Of a stretch of DNA of 64,000 nucleotides, positions 1 through 11,400 are shown piece by piece. Source of the stretch: Gari tellinella (lineage: Eukaryota > Mollusca > Bivalvia > Cardiida > Psammobiidae); NCBI GenBank assembly GCA_922989275.2, contig OV277856.1, positions 81,177,038 through 81,241,037 of the forward strand, written 5' to 3'. The first letter of the stretch is position 1. Each line of letters begins with the position of its first letter. The notes below the pieces were generated by a model, which worked only from the letters and a program-made list of their open reading frames with translations, did no database searches and was not told the DNA's origin. The position numbers and the translations under genes are program-made.

Positions 1-302
1 CAGGGTCTGTGACTTCGATATTTGACACACAGTCTTCGTTATCTCTTGTGATAACAACGTCAAGAGTGTGTCCCCCTACATGAGTGGCTTCTTTGACATG
101 CTGTTGAAAACCAAATGAATCCATTGTACTGACGAAATTGACAGTGTTCCTATCGTTTGAGATATCAAGATGAAGGTTTAAATCCCCTACAATGATGATT
201 TGTTTATCAATGGTTGAAAATTTTGATAAGAAAAGTGGCCATTCCTTGTCAAGAAAGTCTGAGATTTTTAGACCGTTTGCAGTGGATGGAGGGGGTCTGT
301 AG
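1..302 (-). pseudogene. LINE endonuclease (EEP) domain fragment
   Basis: Read on the minus strand the block is open throughout and encodes part of an endonuclease/exonuclease/phosphatase domain of a non-LTR retrotransposon. The diagnostic pieces, in order, are VYRPPPS, IIIVGDLNLHLD and GGHTLDVVITRD, which match the conserved strands around the Asp/Asn and His-x-Leu-Asp residues of LINE endonucleases. It runs off the left edge, so the reverse transcriptase would lie outside the window. The upstream boundary near 302 is uncertain because bases 301-352 also resemble the end of a TTAA-flanked MITE. CR1/L2-like clade assignment is inference from the YRPPPS motif. Confidence 0.85.
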
Positions 303-379
303 ACTATTTGCAAATGACGACTATACACGTAACTCGGTTTGAATGTGTTATAGAATTGAGTGAGTACGTGCACGCAATG

Positions 380-640
380 GTTGAAGGTCTACGTCAAAAA
401 GAGAACAAACACTGTTATTGACGCTGCTGACTTTGTTGTGGAAATGTATGATATCCACGTGTACTATGCAAAGACGACTTGTACAGCACACATGTATATA
501 TTAGTTTGAACATATTTTATAGCCAAATATTTGTACAACCATAGAGCACAAGTTCATAATCAAATTTACAAAATAAAAATATAAGAGCGAAAGGATTGGG
601 CCACAAGTTCTACCATCATTAGTTACGACCCTACCCTCAC
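380..640. repeat. Dispersed repeat, also near 43.1 and 45.9 kb
   Basis: Bases 420-480 resemble 45930-45990 (shared ATCCACGTGTAC and GCAAAGAC), and bases 520-625 resemble 43145-43245 (shared ATTTGTACAACCAT and ATATAAGAGC). Both blocks lie beside MITE ends. No protein is visible. Confidence 0.6.
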
Positions 641-643
641 ATG

Positions 644-651
644 TATATATA
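644..651 (+). promoter_or_regulatory. Candidate TATA box
   Basis: TATATATA stands about 100 bases before a possible first coding exon at 752. A transcription start would be expected near 670-680. The match is short in an AT-rich genome, so it supports the exon rather than standing alone. Confidence 0.3.
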
Positions 652-751
652 GGCCGTCTTCAGTTATAAACACAAACGATCAATCTGAGATATTTTAAAA
701 TTTAGTTAACCCCCCGGTTCCAGATAAACTGACGCACGGCTCCCGATAAAA

Positions 752-778
752 ATGATGCCAACTGTCAAATCGACCAAG
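752..778 (+). CDS. Candidate first coding exon (MMPTVKSTK)
   Basis: Two in-frame ATGs are followed by seven codons and then AAG|GTGAGT, an excellent splice donor. A TATA-like box sits about 100 bases upstream. The exon would end in phase 0. I found no matching downstream exon on the plus strand, and the peptide is too short to recognise, so this rests only on the signal arrangement. The alternative is chance. Confidence 0.3.
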
Positions 779-1167
779 GTGAGTACACACATATGATGTT
801 TGATGATGCTTTAAATGTAGACCAAGGCGACTCACGATTACGGACATCTCACATATTGATACATACATGCGTACAACTTGTTATAGGATAAATGCATAAG
901 CTCGATATTTAACTTGAATAAAGTTTGACCATGCCATCGATATCTGAGGAAACTTTTGGTACAGATTAAAAATATAGTGCTTTGAATAAGTAACGAAACT
1001 AACTGTCGTCGACACAAATTACATCGGGCAGTTTACTTATATAAGTGTCAACTACATATCAAAGAATTCGATCATGCTATAAAACAAGTAAAGAAAAAAC
1101 AATCAAATTCTTTACTTGTTTTTTATTTTCTATTACAATGAACTACGCTCCAATTCCGTGCATTAGA

Positions 1168-1418
1168 TTAACCCTTTGAACCCTAGTCCCGCATATTGGC
1201 GTTGTTTTCAAACAGTGTACATGTGAAAAGTACACTTGTCCTGTGCAAACAGTGAAGACCCAGATCAGAGGGCTCCGAAAGGAGCCCTCTGATCAGGGTA
1301 TTCACTGTTTGTCATAATTCAAAACATTGGCAAAAACAACCCTTAAAAGTCAGAAATGGACTAGACTTAAATGGAAACTGGAATTGTCCATTTAAAGTTT
1401 TAGGGAGGAAAGAGTTAA
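1168..1418 (+). mobile_element. TTAA-flanked hairpin MITE (type 2)
   Basis: The element starts TTAACCCTTTGAACC and ends GGAAAGAGTTAA. Its centre is a near-perfect palindrome built on ATCAGAGGGCTCC with arms reaching outward to CAGTGAA/TTCACTG. Other copies lie at 4951, 36953, 42867 and 51548. TTAA at both ends suggests piggyBac-like or similar TTAA-specific mobilisation. Confidence 0.8.
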
Positions 1419-1510
1419 TAGTGAAAATTCTAAAATTTATTTGATAGCAGGAGTTGAAACTGTTTATGTATTACATTTAGTACATCGCTTTTAGAGATTT
1501 TCGTTGTTTC

Positions 1511-1548
1511 GGGGGGGGGGGGGTATTCTATTTAGGTTGGGGGGGGGG
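1511..1548. repeat. Two poly-G runs
   Basis: A run of 13-14 G and a run of 9 G lie 15 bases apart. They could form G-quadruplex DNA, or the exact lengths may be assembly-sensitive. Confidence 0.7.
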
Positions 1549-1984
1549 ACTTTTTCACAAAAAGGATTTAAGTATTTTCATCTTGAATGTCATACTGAAT
1601 AACAGAGAAAAATCCTAAAAAAAATACAAATGGTGTTACGTATGAGTTTATGGGGTAATATGGTAAAACATTAATATATATTTGTTTATTTAAGTCTCAT
1701 CATGGTTACAATACATATACAAGTACAGACATACAACTAAAATCAAAACCATGCCATTCTTTATAGAATTACAAGAGACTGTGCTCTTTAAGAGTAACTA
1801 AACATATAATATGTATCACAAATATCACATGATATAGATCTTCACGCTCAGGCTTAACTATATAAGCATATTGAGAATTGAAAAAGCGGTTTGTTTATGG
1901 AATTTCAACAATATATCCTTTGTTTTAATTTAAGAGCTCAAAGTCTTCATTTTAGATACATGTTCTGTCTCAAGAGGTAACATA

Positions 1985-3300
1985 TATGATTAAATCCTAA
2001 TGGAACTTGGTCAAAATGTTTGTCTTATTAACGTCTAGGTCATGTTTGAATGAGGGTTATGCCGGGTCAAAAACTAGGTCACTGGATCAAATCATAGAAC
2101 AATTTTGATACTCTGATCACCTTATTTTGTACTTAATCTTTAAAAAAAAGTTGCTCTGTTGCACTCGATGAAACTTTAATTTGATCATGAGTTACATAGA
2201 TTAAAATAACTAGTTCACTAGGTCAAAGATAGGTAAAATACTGTTAACACTCTAGAAGCTACAAATCTCATTAGATTTCTATGAAACGGTGTCAAAATAT
2301 TTGCCTAATTTAAATCTAGGTCAAGTTCAAATTTTGGTAGGTTTGATGATGATGATGAGTTTGGTTTTACGACACTTTAACCCAAAATATGCCATATTAT
2401 ATAGCGCCGATGATTAATCAGAGGTGATGAGATAAAATGATGATTTCAGTACGATCTGCACCCCAGTCGGTATGTGCAAGAACGCGAAGTAATTTTAAAG
2501 TTTTCTGTGCATTTTGTCTTTTAATATTTAATATGAGGGATAAAAGAAAGTTTCTTGTAAAAAATGACGCCGAGAAATTTCGCCTGATCCACGACTAGAA
2601 CGGTAATATCGAATGAAAAGTTGAAGAAACATCTTGAAGTTGTATTTTTGGTTATATCTTTATGACATTTGGTCAGTGTCATGACCTTAAAGGTTTTAGT
2701 TCATACATAAGTGTACGTCATGTCGAGTTATAAAATAGGTCAGTAGTTGAACTCACAGAAAAAGCTTTGTGCCACTCAAGCTGCCTTTTTTTAGCTCAAT
2801 CTTCCTATAACTTGCTTAGAATGGTTATCTTGCCAAAAGCTAGGCAATGTGTGAATATGGGTAACATAAGATAAAAAAGAAGGTCAGTAGGTCAAACATA
2901 GAAATAGCTTATTAACACTGTAGGGGCCTTATCTCTAGCCATTGTTCCTCAGAACTTGCTGAGAATTATCACCTTGCAAAAATCTAGGCAATGTACTAAT
3001 ATGTATTGCTTGGGGTCAAAAAGTTGATCAGTAGGTTAAATCATAGAAAAAGTTTCAATGTACTCTTGGGGCCTTATCGTTTGACATAAGATCATGAAAC
3101 TACCTAAGAATGACAAACTCTATGTAAATTACGAATATTGGTTATGTCTGAATAAAAAGTAAGTCAGTAGATCAAATCATAAAAAATGAATCTAAACACC
3201 TTACATGTCATATCTTTGGCCACAATTTCATGAAATTTGCTCAAAATAATCACCTAGACCTAAGTGTAGGCAATGCATTAAAATGAATTATTTCGTTTGA
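1985..3300. repeat. Degenerate array of ~140-bp units
   Basis: Phrases of the type AGGTCAGTAGGTCAAATCAT recur near 2076, 2217, 2740, 2880, 3018 and 3163, each followed by a GCCTTATCTCT-like and a CTAGGCAATGT-like phrase. The array is interrupted at about 2345-2630. It is non-coding. Confidence 0.7.
2345..2630. other. Insertion in the array, possibly SINE-derived
   Basis: This block does not fit the surrounding ~140-bp units. Its start (GATGATGATG then TTTTACGACACTTTAACCC) faintly resembles the tail of the V-SINE-like element at 4587-4880. No tRNA-like part can be seen. Confidence 0.25.
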
Positions 3301-3950
3301 CTTTGTGATTTATATTCGTTAAACTTGAAACGTACATGTGTATATGCGTATTGCCAACATTTACAACCCAGCTTAGCTGTATAAGTTGAATGCTTACAAG
3401 CACGGCTCTTCGTAGGCTTTATACTTCTTCAACCAACGATTATAGCTAACGCGTGAGTTGATTTTGGCGTGAGCTGCATAGAGACTAATTTTGCTTCAAT
3501 TGATTAATCCTCAACAGCACTCTTGTGCTGAATCTGCAAAATTGTGCAGTCACACAAATTACCGAATAGCGCATTAAACTGAAGCAGACTGATATTTGAA
3601 AACTACACATTTTGTCATAGGTAAGCACGTAAATATATATTTACAATTGAAGATGTTATGTACACTTTTAACCGAAATCTATCAATTAATCCATCAATCT
3701 TTACATTCAATCTTGTATTAAGCGTCCGTTTTTTAAAGTAGCGTAGATACATATAAATACAGGTGACTGTACTATAAAACTGATGCAGAAAGCCCTGTAG
3801 ACGTTTTCTACACTATGTGTGTTGCGCATTAAGCAAAGGCCTGTATCTCAGACTATCAATGTGGGTTTTTTATTGAGTGGTTGCTTAATATCAGATTGCC
3901 TCTAGTGTCACAAACAAGTGCGATTGTATACTGAAATGCCTTTAAACCCA
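3300..3950. other. Apparently unique AT-rich sequence
   Basis: I see no coding frame, splice-site pair or recognisable repeat here. Confidence 0.5.
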
Positions 3951-3975
3951 TGTCAATGACGTCAAAAACTTATTT

Positions 3976-4029
3976 GCAAACAGTTTTGGTCCTAATCAGA
4001 CGCCGCTTTAGGATCAAAACTGTTTGTCA
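3976..4029. mobile_element. Hairpin MITE relic (type 1)
   Basis: GCAAACAGTTTTGGTCC and its inverted partner GATCAAAACTGTTTG flank a shortened centre containing AGACGCCG. It is a deleted copy of the type-1 hairpin that is intact at 45051-45282. Confidence 0.65.
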
Positions 4030-4586
4030 CTTCCTTTGCAATTACGCCACTTATACTGCCTTAAATTCAACTTTGAAACGATATTGCAGACAACACTATT
4101 GGAGCAGACGACAATATGACGGTGAAGGGATAAAATCGTCACGTTAAATTTGATCATGAAAAGATAAAAAATTAGATAAAAAATGTCTTTGTTGTGTTGG
4201 GGAGACTTGTTTTCGTCAAATTTCGCAAAAATCACACTGTTTGCAGCTGCAGCGATATAGAATTTCATTCTTGCATGCAAAGTGTGCACTTTAGTAATTA
4301 GATACATCCTATTGATGCACACTATTCTTTGAACCTAAAACTCAATCTCGTCACTGCATTATCCATCTACTAAAATGTAAAGTTTAAAAATAAAAGCGGA
4401 CCTAAATTGTTTAAAACTGATAACTCCTTGCAATTAATGGACTATAAAGTAACTGTAAACTGCCTGAGTGACTTGCAATGTTTGCCAAGTCCTTAGCTGG
4501 GTACCGTGGAGAAAGGGTTTTTCATTCCTTATTTAACGTAAACGAAACGTAGAATGCAATGCGTTAACATGTGACGAAATACATGT

Positions 4587-4880
4587 TTTTTTTGTTGTTT
4601 TTTTTGTTTTTTTGTTTTTTTATTTTACGTCGCTTTCAACAGTATTTCAGTCATATCGCGACGTCCAGCTAATTTCAGGTGGAGGAAGACCCCAGAAGTC
4701 CTTTATGCACTGTTTCAGGCACAAATCGGCAACTGGGTAGAACCACCGACCTTCCGCAAGCCAGCTGGAAGGCTTCCCCACATGAAAATCCGAACGACCC
4801 TACTGGGATTCGAACTCACAGCGGTGAGGAGCTTAGTGATGTAAGTCACAGTGACTATACCACTAGGCCACGGAGGCCCC
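4587..4880 (-). mobile_element. tRNA-derived SINE, V-SINE-like
   Basis: On the minus strand the element begins GGGGCCTCCGTGGCC with a Pol III A-box-like TGGCCTAGTGG and a B box GAGTTCGAATCCC about 60 bases later, so it has a tRNA-like head with a long variable arm. A conserved-looking central domain follows (GGTGGTTCTACCCAG, TGCCTGAAACAGTGCAT, GGGGTCTTCCTCCACC), then a tail with ATATGACTGAAATACTG and an A-rich end (T-rich on the plus strand at 4587-4625). From memory this central domain matches molluscan V-SINEs of the RUDI/BivaV type. The element looks full length. Confidence 0.85.
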
Positions 4881-4950
4881 GTTTGTTTTTGAATTTCTGT
4901 TTATTTCAACTTGAGGGGGGACACAGTGTGAAGATTGATCTGAAGCCGGA

Positions 4951-5201
4951 TTAACCCTTTGAACCCTAGCCCCGCATATAGGCGTCCTTTTCAAACAGTG
5001 TACATGTGATTAGAACACTTGTCCTATGCAAACAGTGATGACCCCGATCAGAGGGTTCCGAAAGGAGCTCTCTGATCAGGGTCTTCACTACTTGTCATAA
5101 TGCCAAACATTGACAAAAACAACCTTTCAAAGTCAGAAATGGACTAGACTAAAATGGAAACTTGAATTGTCCATTTAAAGTTTCAGGGAGGAAAGAGTTA
5201 A
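4951..5201 (+). mobile_element. TTAA-flanked hairpin MITE (type 2)
   Basis: This is an intact copy with TTAA at both ends (4951-4954, 5198-5201). It is closely similar to 1168-1418 over its whole length, including the central ATCAGAGGGTTCC palindrome. Confidence 0.8.
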
Positions 5202-5491
5202 CAAGTGTCTCTGTCAGGCCCAAAACTATTTGCAATGAAACTATTAGTTTAAGCGTTAGCTTTTTATGAGAAACAAAAGCAGATTGCGATTGTTCAAAAG
5301 TGAACCTGTATGACCGATAACGTCATGCCAGTGAAGGGGTTAATGCCTTGGGGAAACTCGTCACGACTGATATTAAATATTTCAACTATTCTTAGCCAAA
5401 GTGATGCCTGGATACAACATGAAAGTCAGACGATTAAGGTCTATTTGTAAAACAACTAAATTTTCAAATAAAATCAATTATGATGCATTAT

Positions 5492-5620
5492 CGTACACGT
5501 GGCATTATCTTACATGTCACGTTATCGTACACGTGTCATTATCTTACATGTCACATTATCGTACACGTGGCATTATCGTACATGTGACATTATCGTACAC
5601 GTGGCATTATCGTACACGGT
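5492..5620 (+). repeat. 17-bp minisatellite with CACGTG cores
   Basis: About seven and a half copies of a 17-bp unit are present, alternating between CGTACACGTGGCATTAT and CTTACATGTCACGTTAT-like forms. Several units contain the palindrome CACGTG. Confidence 0.85.
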
Positions 5621-6214
5621 GCTTTAAATTGCAACCGGTATAAAACAAACATTGTGTAACTGTAATTCAGATAGTTTCACTATACAACAATACTGATGAA
5701 AAATGAAGGAATCGAAATTAATTGCTATACGCCCATTTTACAATTGTAAAATTGATTTAAACGATTGTGTTGGATCCCATTTGAATAACACTGGTCGTAA
5801 AATCTCTGAAAGCAATGTAAAAAACTCATTATGTGCTACTACCAACATTTGTTACATTTTCTGTACCTGAGTAAAGATTGTACACAATTTAAATATTCAT
5901 AGACTTGAATAGGTGGATTGATAGATCACTTTGTTAAAGAGTAAGCATCGCAAGCCAAATGATCCGGATTTGAGTCTTATTTTAGTCAAATCCTTTTTCA
6001 CAATGTCTTATTTAATACCACCATTCATGAATAAAGCAGAGGACAACGGGTAAGTTATTTAAGTCTTCGTTGGTTACAACTATTTTCCGGCTGTAACGCC
6101 AGGGCTGCCATAAGTTGACATGAAAAATCCTAAGATTTCCAAATTTGCATTTTTCAAGTGCGAATTTACGAATCGTACCTTTACCAAATGGCATGTTTCT
6201 AGTTTTGTTGACAC

Positions 6215-6302
6215 GTGACTACTTAAAGCAGGCTGGAAGTAAAGCAGAATGCGCCTTATGGCGCATTCTTCTTTACTTTCAGCCTGCTTTAAGCTACCAT
6301 TT
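6215..6302. mobile_element. Hairpin MITE (type 3)
   Basis: Arms built from CTTAAAGCAGGCTGGAAGTA and its inverse meet at a centre GCAGAATGCGCC. It is the best-preserved copy of a family seen at about a dozen other sites. Confidence 0.75.
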
Positions 6303-6635
6303 TCTAGAAAAAGATCCGAAGATTTCGGAAAAATCCAGAGAAATGGTAGCCCTGTAACGCCAGTCCTATTACGTTATGTTTTAATGACTGATAAGTAAGT
6401 CACACCGTCATGTCAGTAACAAAGAATGCAGGAAATACAGCACGTCCAGTCGTGTCATGCGATACAGCACAGCGGTGTACATTTTAGTATTAATATCAAC
6501 ATAACTATATTCGTTTGTGTTAACTCTTTCAACACCATGGACCTGTTTAAAATACACTTATTCGCTCTGTTTTCTAAATAAGCATTCATTACATTAAACT
6601 GCCCACAACTTAACGTTACACTTTGTAAACTATAT

Positions 6636-7231
6636 TCAATTCCAAAAGAAACTGAGCACTTTGTTTTCTGTAATTATTTATTTGCTTTTTTCCTGAAGGT
6701 CTATGTATTTGGTACCAAAATTTAGATCAGTTCATGAACAATTTGGCAGTCATTTCAGATTTTGAGATACGGTCGTTTAAAGTGGATGTTTTTAAACGAG
6801 AAAAGACGAAGCGTTAAACTCAAAGTTACAAAGTAACTCTGAGAGTCAGACTGTTCGGTTGGGAATTATATGTCGGTTTAGTTGTAATCTTATGATAATT
6901 TTTGTCAGTATCGTATGCGTCCATCTTTTATCATGATGCAAGCGACAATGATACATAGCGTAGACCTAACGTGACGTTTAATAACAACGTCGGGAATGAA
7001 AAGTCGTCTTTTCCCTGAGTTAGGACATTTGAAATGTCCATAACCACTTTTCTCCTAAAACCTCGCGTGCGACCATTATGGTGACTAAGAATATTGTTAG
7101 ACCTATCAGAGCAAAGACACGAGTCCACTACTGTTGACCCAAACGGAAATGACGTCATGCTCGCTGCAAATGAGCAGCCTAATGACGTACTCTCAAGATT
7201 TGTCCCACAAAGGGTCCCCTTAGAACACTAG
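6636..7231. mobile_element. Partial copy of the transposon at 29060-30200
   Basis: It starts TCAATTCCAAAAGAAACTG and follows the left half of the 29-kb copy closely, for example GGTCGTTTAAAGTGGAT and CCTAAAACCTCGCGTGCGA. The right half and right terminus are missing. The minus-strand frame at 6931-7158 is not recognisable as a transposase. Confidence 0.75.
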
Positions 7232-7769
7232 CTATAATCTTTTGTCCGACATAACAAAAGTATCCGATAACAATTTAAACAAACAATCTGTAATAGAATA
7301 TGCATTAAAATAGTTTAGATACTTCTATAAGAAACTCCAAAAAGAATTTCTATAAAAGGAGATCACAGGTACAATCACAGTTAAAAATGTTTTTATGCAA
7401 TACTATGGTTAATAACAATTTAAAAATGACAGATCCACATTTTTGGCATAGTTAGTGGATCCAGGTCATAGATAGACCGGTAGCCCGAGACATATTGATG
7501 TGGCACTAAATCTGACTTGGACCTACTTGCTGGAATTATCACATGCAGTTTTGGAAGAAAAATCTGAGAAAATGAAATTGTGTGGATCCATATCTCATAC
7601 TGGTCAGCGTCCCAGACAAACAGTTGTGGCGCTTACTACAGAGCAAATCTGGATCCACCTGTAAATATGGCAAACTCATTAGTTATACATAAGCTGAACA
7701 GAACAGAACCCAGTTATCTAACAGTATATTATGTTTTATGAGTTTCCTCCCTTTATCTGTATCAAAACT

Positions 7770-8175
7770 CTGAACCTGGTTGAAAGTAGAGCCGAAAGCT
7801 CATACATGCCCTTTCGGCTTTTCTTTCAACCCGTTTCAGGTGGTAAACTGATAAGTAACAGGCTAGCAGTTAATCAGTTAATAACTATTACATAGTACAT
7901 ACATACGGAAAAAAGCAAGGTCGTACAGGGATTACAGTACAATAACTAACTGTAGATAAGAAACTGGCTGAAAGTAAGACAGAGAGCGTTTTTAAGGCTC
8001 AGTCTGCCCCACTCTCAATCCGTTTCAGTTACAGACTAAGATATATTATCTATTTAAAAGTATATACATGTAGATCCAAATTAATAGTGCTATTGCCACT
8101 CTATGCTGGCCTAAAGCAAAGTAAAGTGCACCACAAGGGTCATTTCCCTTTACTTTTGACCTGCATCAAGGGGTT
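7770..8175. repeat. Cluster of three type-3 hairpin repeats
   Basis: Degenerate inverted repeats of the TGAAAGTA.../...TTTCAACC kind lie at about 7775-7845, 7962-8032 and 8105-8175. Each has its own central hairpin around GAAAGCTC, GAGAGCG or AAGGGTCA. Confidence 0.6.
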
Positions 8176-8358
8176 ACTTGTTTTAAATCTAGAAACAGGT
8201 AAACATACAGTACATGTTTCAAAGTATACTATGCGCCCTACAATCAGGTAAAGGATTGACGAGACAAAAGCATGAAAGTACAAAACTGAAAAAAAAGCAA
8301 AATGATAAAGACAGAGAAAATTTTCTGGCAGACACAAGCAACAAAGAACTAAAAAACA

Positions 8359-8590
8359 TTAATGGCACATAGAACATTTACATTTGAAACCACTCAAGGT
8401 ATGGAACAGCCTTTTGAATTCTCCATATTCTGTGGTAGTACTAATTTCATTGGGAAGGCTGTTCCATGCCTGAGTGGCCTCATATCTGAAACTTTTCTTA
8501 TAATATTTTGCTGTATGATATATTAGAATGTCAAGCATATTGTGCCACCTGTAAGAGTAATGACTTGATCTAATAGAAACTAATGCTTGT
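8359..8590 (-). pseudogene. LINE reverse transcriptase C-terminus fragment
   Basis: The minus strand encodes a LINE carboxy-terminus: RSSHYSYRWHNM, KKSFRYEATQAWNSLPNEI, EFKRLFHTLSGF, a cysteine-rich end CKCSMCH and a stop at 8359. The W-N-x-L-P motif followed by a cysteine-rich tail is typical of L2/CR1-like elements. The right end meets a MITE at 8590, so the LINE is cut or interrupted there. Confidence 0.8.
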
Positions 8591-8591
8591 A

Positions 8592-8797
8592 CAGTAAAAC
8601 CTCGCTATTACGACCACTAAATTATGTTAACTTTTAGGGTGTTTACGGTAGGTGACCGCTTAAAGCGAGGTGACAGTGAAACAGAAAGCTCCTTTAGGAG
8701 CTTTCTGTTTCACTGTCACCTTGCTTTAAGCTGCCACCTCTCTATTATACAATCAATTAGCCTTCATTTTAGTGGTCGTAATAGCGAGGTTTTACTG
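8592..8797. mobile_element. TA-flanked MITE, Tc1/mariner-like
   Basis: The termini are CAGTAAAACCTCGCTATTAC and its exact inverse, flanked by TA at 8590-8591 and 8798-8799. The interior is a second palindrome around GAAAGCTCCTTTAGGAGC that resembles type-3 hairpins. There is no coding capacity. The TA duplication points to Tc1/mariner mobilisation. Confidence 0.85.
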
Positions 8798-8817
8798 TAT
8801 ATAAACTGGGACATGGG

Positions 8818-8945
8818 GTGTCATAAAAACAACAGCAATAACAACAACAATATGTTATAGTGCTGCTATATCCATTATTATTGCCATCATTATTATCAAA
8901 ACTCATAATCATTATCACCATTATTATCAGTATGGATAATAACAG
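8818..8945. repeat. Low-complexity trinucleotide-like tract
   Basis: The tract is rich in AAC/AAT and ATT repeats with no regular long unit. Confidence 0.6.
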
Positions 8946-9078
8946 TAACAATAGAGCTTGAAAATATATGAAGTAGCCAAATCTGCACTAAACAAGTTAA
9001 GTTTTCTAGCGAAACGAAAACTAGAATACTTAACTAAATAAAGCACTGATTTAGAAGCAAAAGACAACATTATGCATA

Positions 9079-9728
9079 CGAGGGCCGATCAATATGTATT
9101 GCAGCTGCCGCCGTAACTGTCACGCTATGCACGAAATCTCCGTGAAAACTTATTAAACTCAATATCCAAACTTTTATCTATCCATTGATACCATTCTTGT
9201 CCCAATCGGTCGATTAGGATTTTTTTATACACCCGTGTAAAGTGAGGTCATTCATATACATTGTGTAAAATCATGGCAAAAGAGATAAGTACCAAATAAG
9301 AGGATAATATTTATATAACAATTGATATAAATTTTGAATAAGTGCTAGAACTATATTATATAAAATGTGCTTCTCTCATGTACATGGTTCTTCATTTTCA
9401 ATTGTTACCAGGTGGATTAAACGCTTCAATAGACGATTGACAGCGCCCCTGGCAGAGGCAGGCCTAAAAGTGCTGCCACCTCTAAAATAAGTGATAATGT
9501 GAAGTATCTACTGACAATTCATGCAGGAATGACAAGTCGTAAAGTAACTAAATGCTTGGGCATATCGACCGGATCGGCATATATGATTTTGAAGAAGACA
9601 TTAGGAGTTAGCCGTATTGCTTCTACGAGCGTATGTTGATACCCCATATACTAGCGGAGGACCAACAGAGAAACCACGTTTCGATTGCTCGTAAATTGCT
9701 TAAAATGTCTCCTGAATTTGATCAATGA
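9079..9728 (+). pseudogene. mariner transposase fossil (N-terminal part)
   Basis: A mariner-type terminus, CGAGGGCCGATCAATATG, follows TA at 9077-9078. From 9409 the sequence encodes pieces of a mariner transposase: RWIKRFNR in one frame, then DSAPGRGRPKSAATSK through a helix-turn-helix stretch with CLGISTGSAYMILKK (9442-9618), then IPHILAEDQQRNHVSIARKL (from 9638) and LKMSPEFDQ with a stop at 9726. At least two frameshifts separate these pieces. The catalytic D,D34D region and the right terminus are absent. A palindrome begins 19 bases after the stop. Confidence 0.85.
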
Positions 9729-9746
9729 GCATTTAATAGTATATAG

Positions 9747-9881
9747 ATATTAGATGGCAGTTTGCGTGACATTCAAATTGTCAACCCGAGAAACAGAATG
9801 TCACCCGAGGCGTAGCCGAGGGTGACATTCTTGTTTTCGAGGGTTGACAATTTGAATGTCACGCAAACTGACATCTAATAT
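9747..9881. mobile_element. Near-perfect 135-bp palindrome
   Basis: The arms run from ATATTAGATGGCAGTTTGCG inward to GACATTCAAATTG and CAGAATGTCACCC. The right arm repeats this inverted with few mismatches, around a centre GAGGCGTAGCCGA. It is probably a fold-back MITE inserted in or beside the mariner fossil. I see no clear target duplication. Confidence 0.8.
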
Positions 9882-11400
9882 TTATTTTATTACACCGAGC
9901 TTATCAACCCTAGCTTTAGAATCGTCTCATTTGTATTCTATAAAATGTGTTGTGAATACCAATTTAGCGCGGACATGTACTTAACGCGGGAAATGACGTC
10001 GACGTCTTACGACGTCACATTGTTTATAATAATATTACAAGAGACGGCAGTATTACAATGTCTTAAGGGTGTACATATAAGACTACGCCGAAGCTTGGCA
10101 GAAATGGATCAAACGACTTAATCTATGTATTTGTTCAACTGAGGAGTAGTTTTAAGGGATGCACTAAAACCTTGAGGTAAAGCACTGCTGATTGTTGTTT
10201 TAGAACCCATGTTGCAATAAATAATAAACGGCTCTCGTATGCATATATATAAAAAGCAAAGTATGCACTGAAGATAATAAATGCACTATCTAAACGAATA
10301 ACTAGTAACGTTAACTTAGGTAGCATAACCAAGAGTATTAATTACTTTTGAAATCAGGAAGTAACACTTATTTTCCACAAAAATATACGTATTACGAACC
10401 AAACAAGTAAATACGAATCAGCTCTGTATCTGCACATAACTCTTATTAATTAAAAGCAATTGTTATAACAGTCACTCACGCATTAACGTGCAGTATTTAA
10501 TACATGCGGTCGCCGAACAGAGCACACAAGAAAGCAGTTAACAGGACAGAAAGCTCATATAAGTGCCTTCTGCATTATTCTCAATGCGCATTGAACAATC
10601 ATCTGTCGCTCAATACCAGGCTGACTGTTTCACTCGTTTTTCACTGTAATATAGTCAATATCTAAAATGGCCAAGTGTCATTTTATCATTCTATGAAACG
10701 TTCTTGCCACAAGTTTTAAGCATTTTTCCCTTCTAGATCATTGTCAATTAATTGACAAAGGCCATAGCATAAGTGGGTTATCTGACCAAAGTTTGTCTCT
10801 ATCCTAAAAGAACAATTTGACAACGACGCAGGCATAGGAAAATACGTTTAAGTCATATTTATAAAATATACAGTAAAAAACATACAACGTATAGTAGATA
10901 ATATACTTTCAGTCCGAATGGCCGTTTAGCGGTGTGTCCTACTCCCCTCAACATTGAGCCAGCTTGCCGAGAAAACGGAACACTTCTAACACATGACGCA
11001 TAGCCGTTCACAGAAGGAGCAATTCGCGGTACACATATTCCAATAACTTACCATCGCTTTATGTACTGATATGAAATTATGTCTTATGGTTGGTAGAGGA
11101 GCATCCAATGGTGTGTCTTTTATTTTCCAGCTACGATAACTGAAGCTTTTGCGAAAAAGGTCTAAGAACTTTAAATAGCATCCACCCTATGTTCCAATTG
11201 TGAATTGTGCTGATCTGTTGGTTGCTTAGGTTTATATACAGTTTTGTTTTGCCAATATAAATTTAAAACTGAAATGTATTTGAATGGGATTCAGAACAGG
11301 ATTTTTGCCAATATTTCAGACTTTTGTTTTGAAAAGATGTAATTACATACATGTAATATTGCCTATATTCAGTGACAGACTGTGAAACAGTATAATTAAC
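9882..11400. other. Mostly unique non-coding stretch
   Basis: No coding frame with support is visible. A cluster of CRE-like motifs, TGACGTCGACGTCTTACGAC, lies around 9997-10016, next to GCGGGAAA. Confidence 0.4.
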
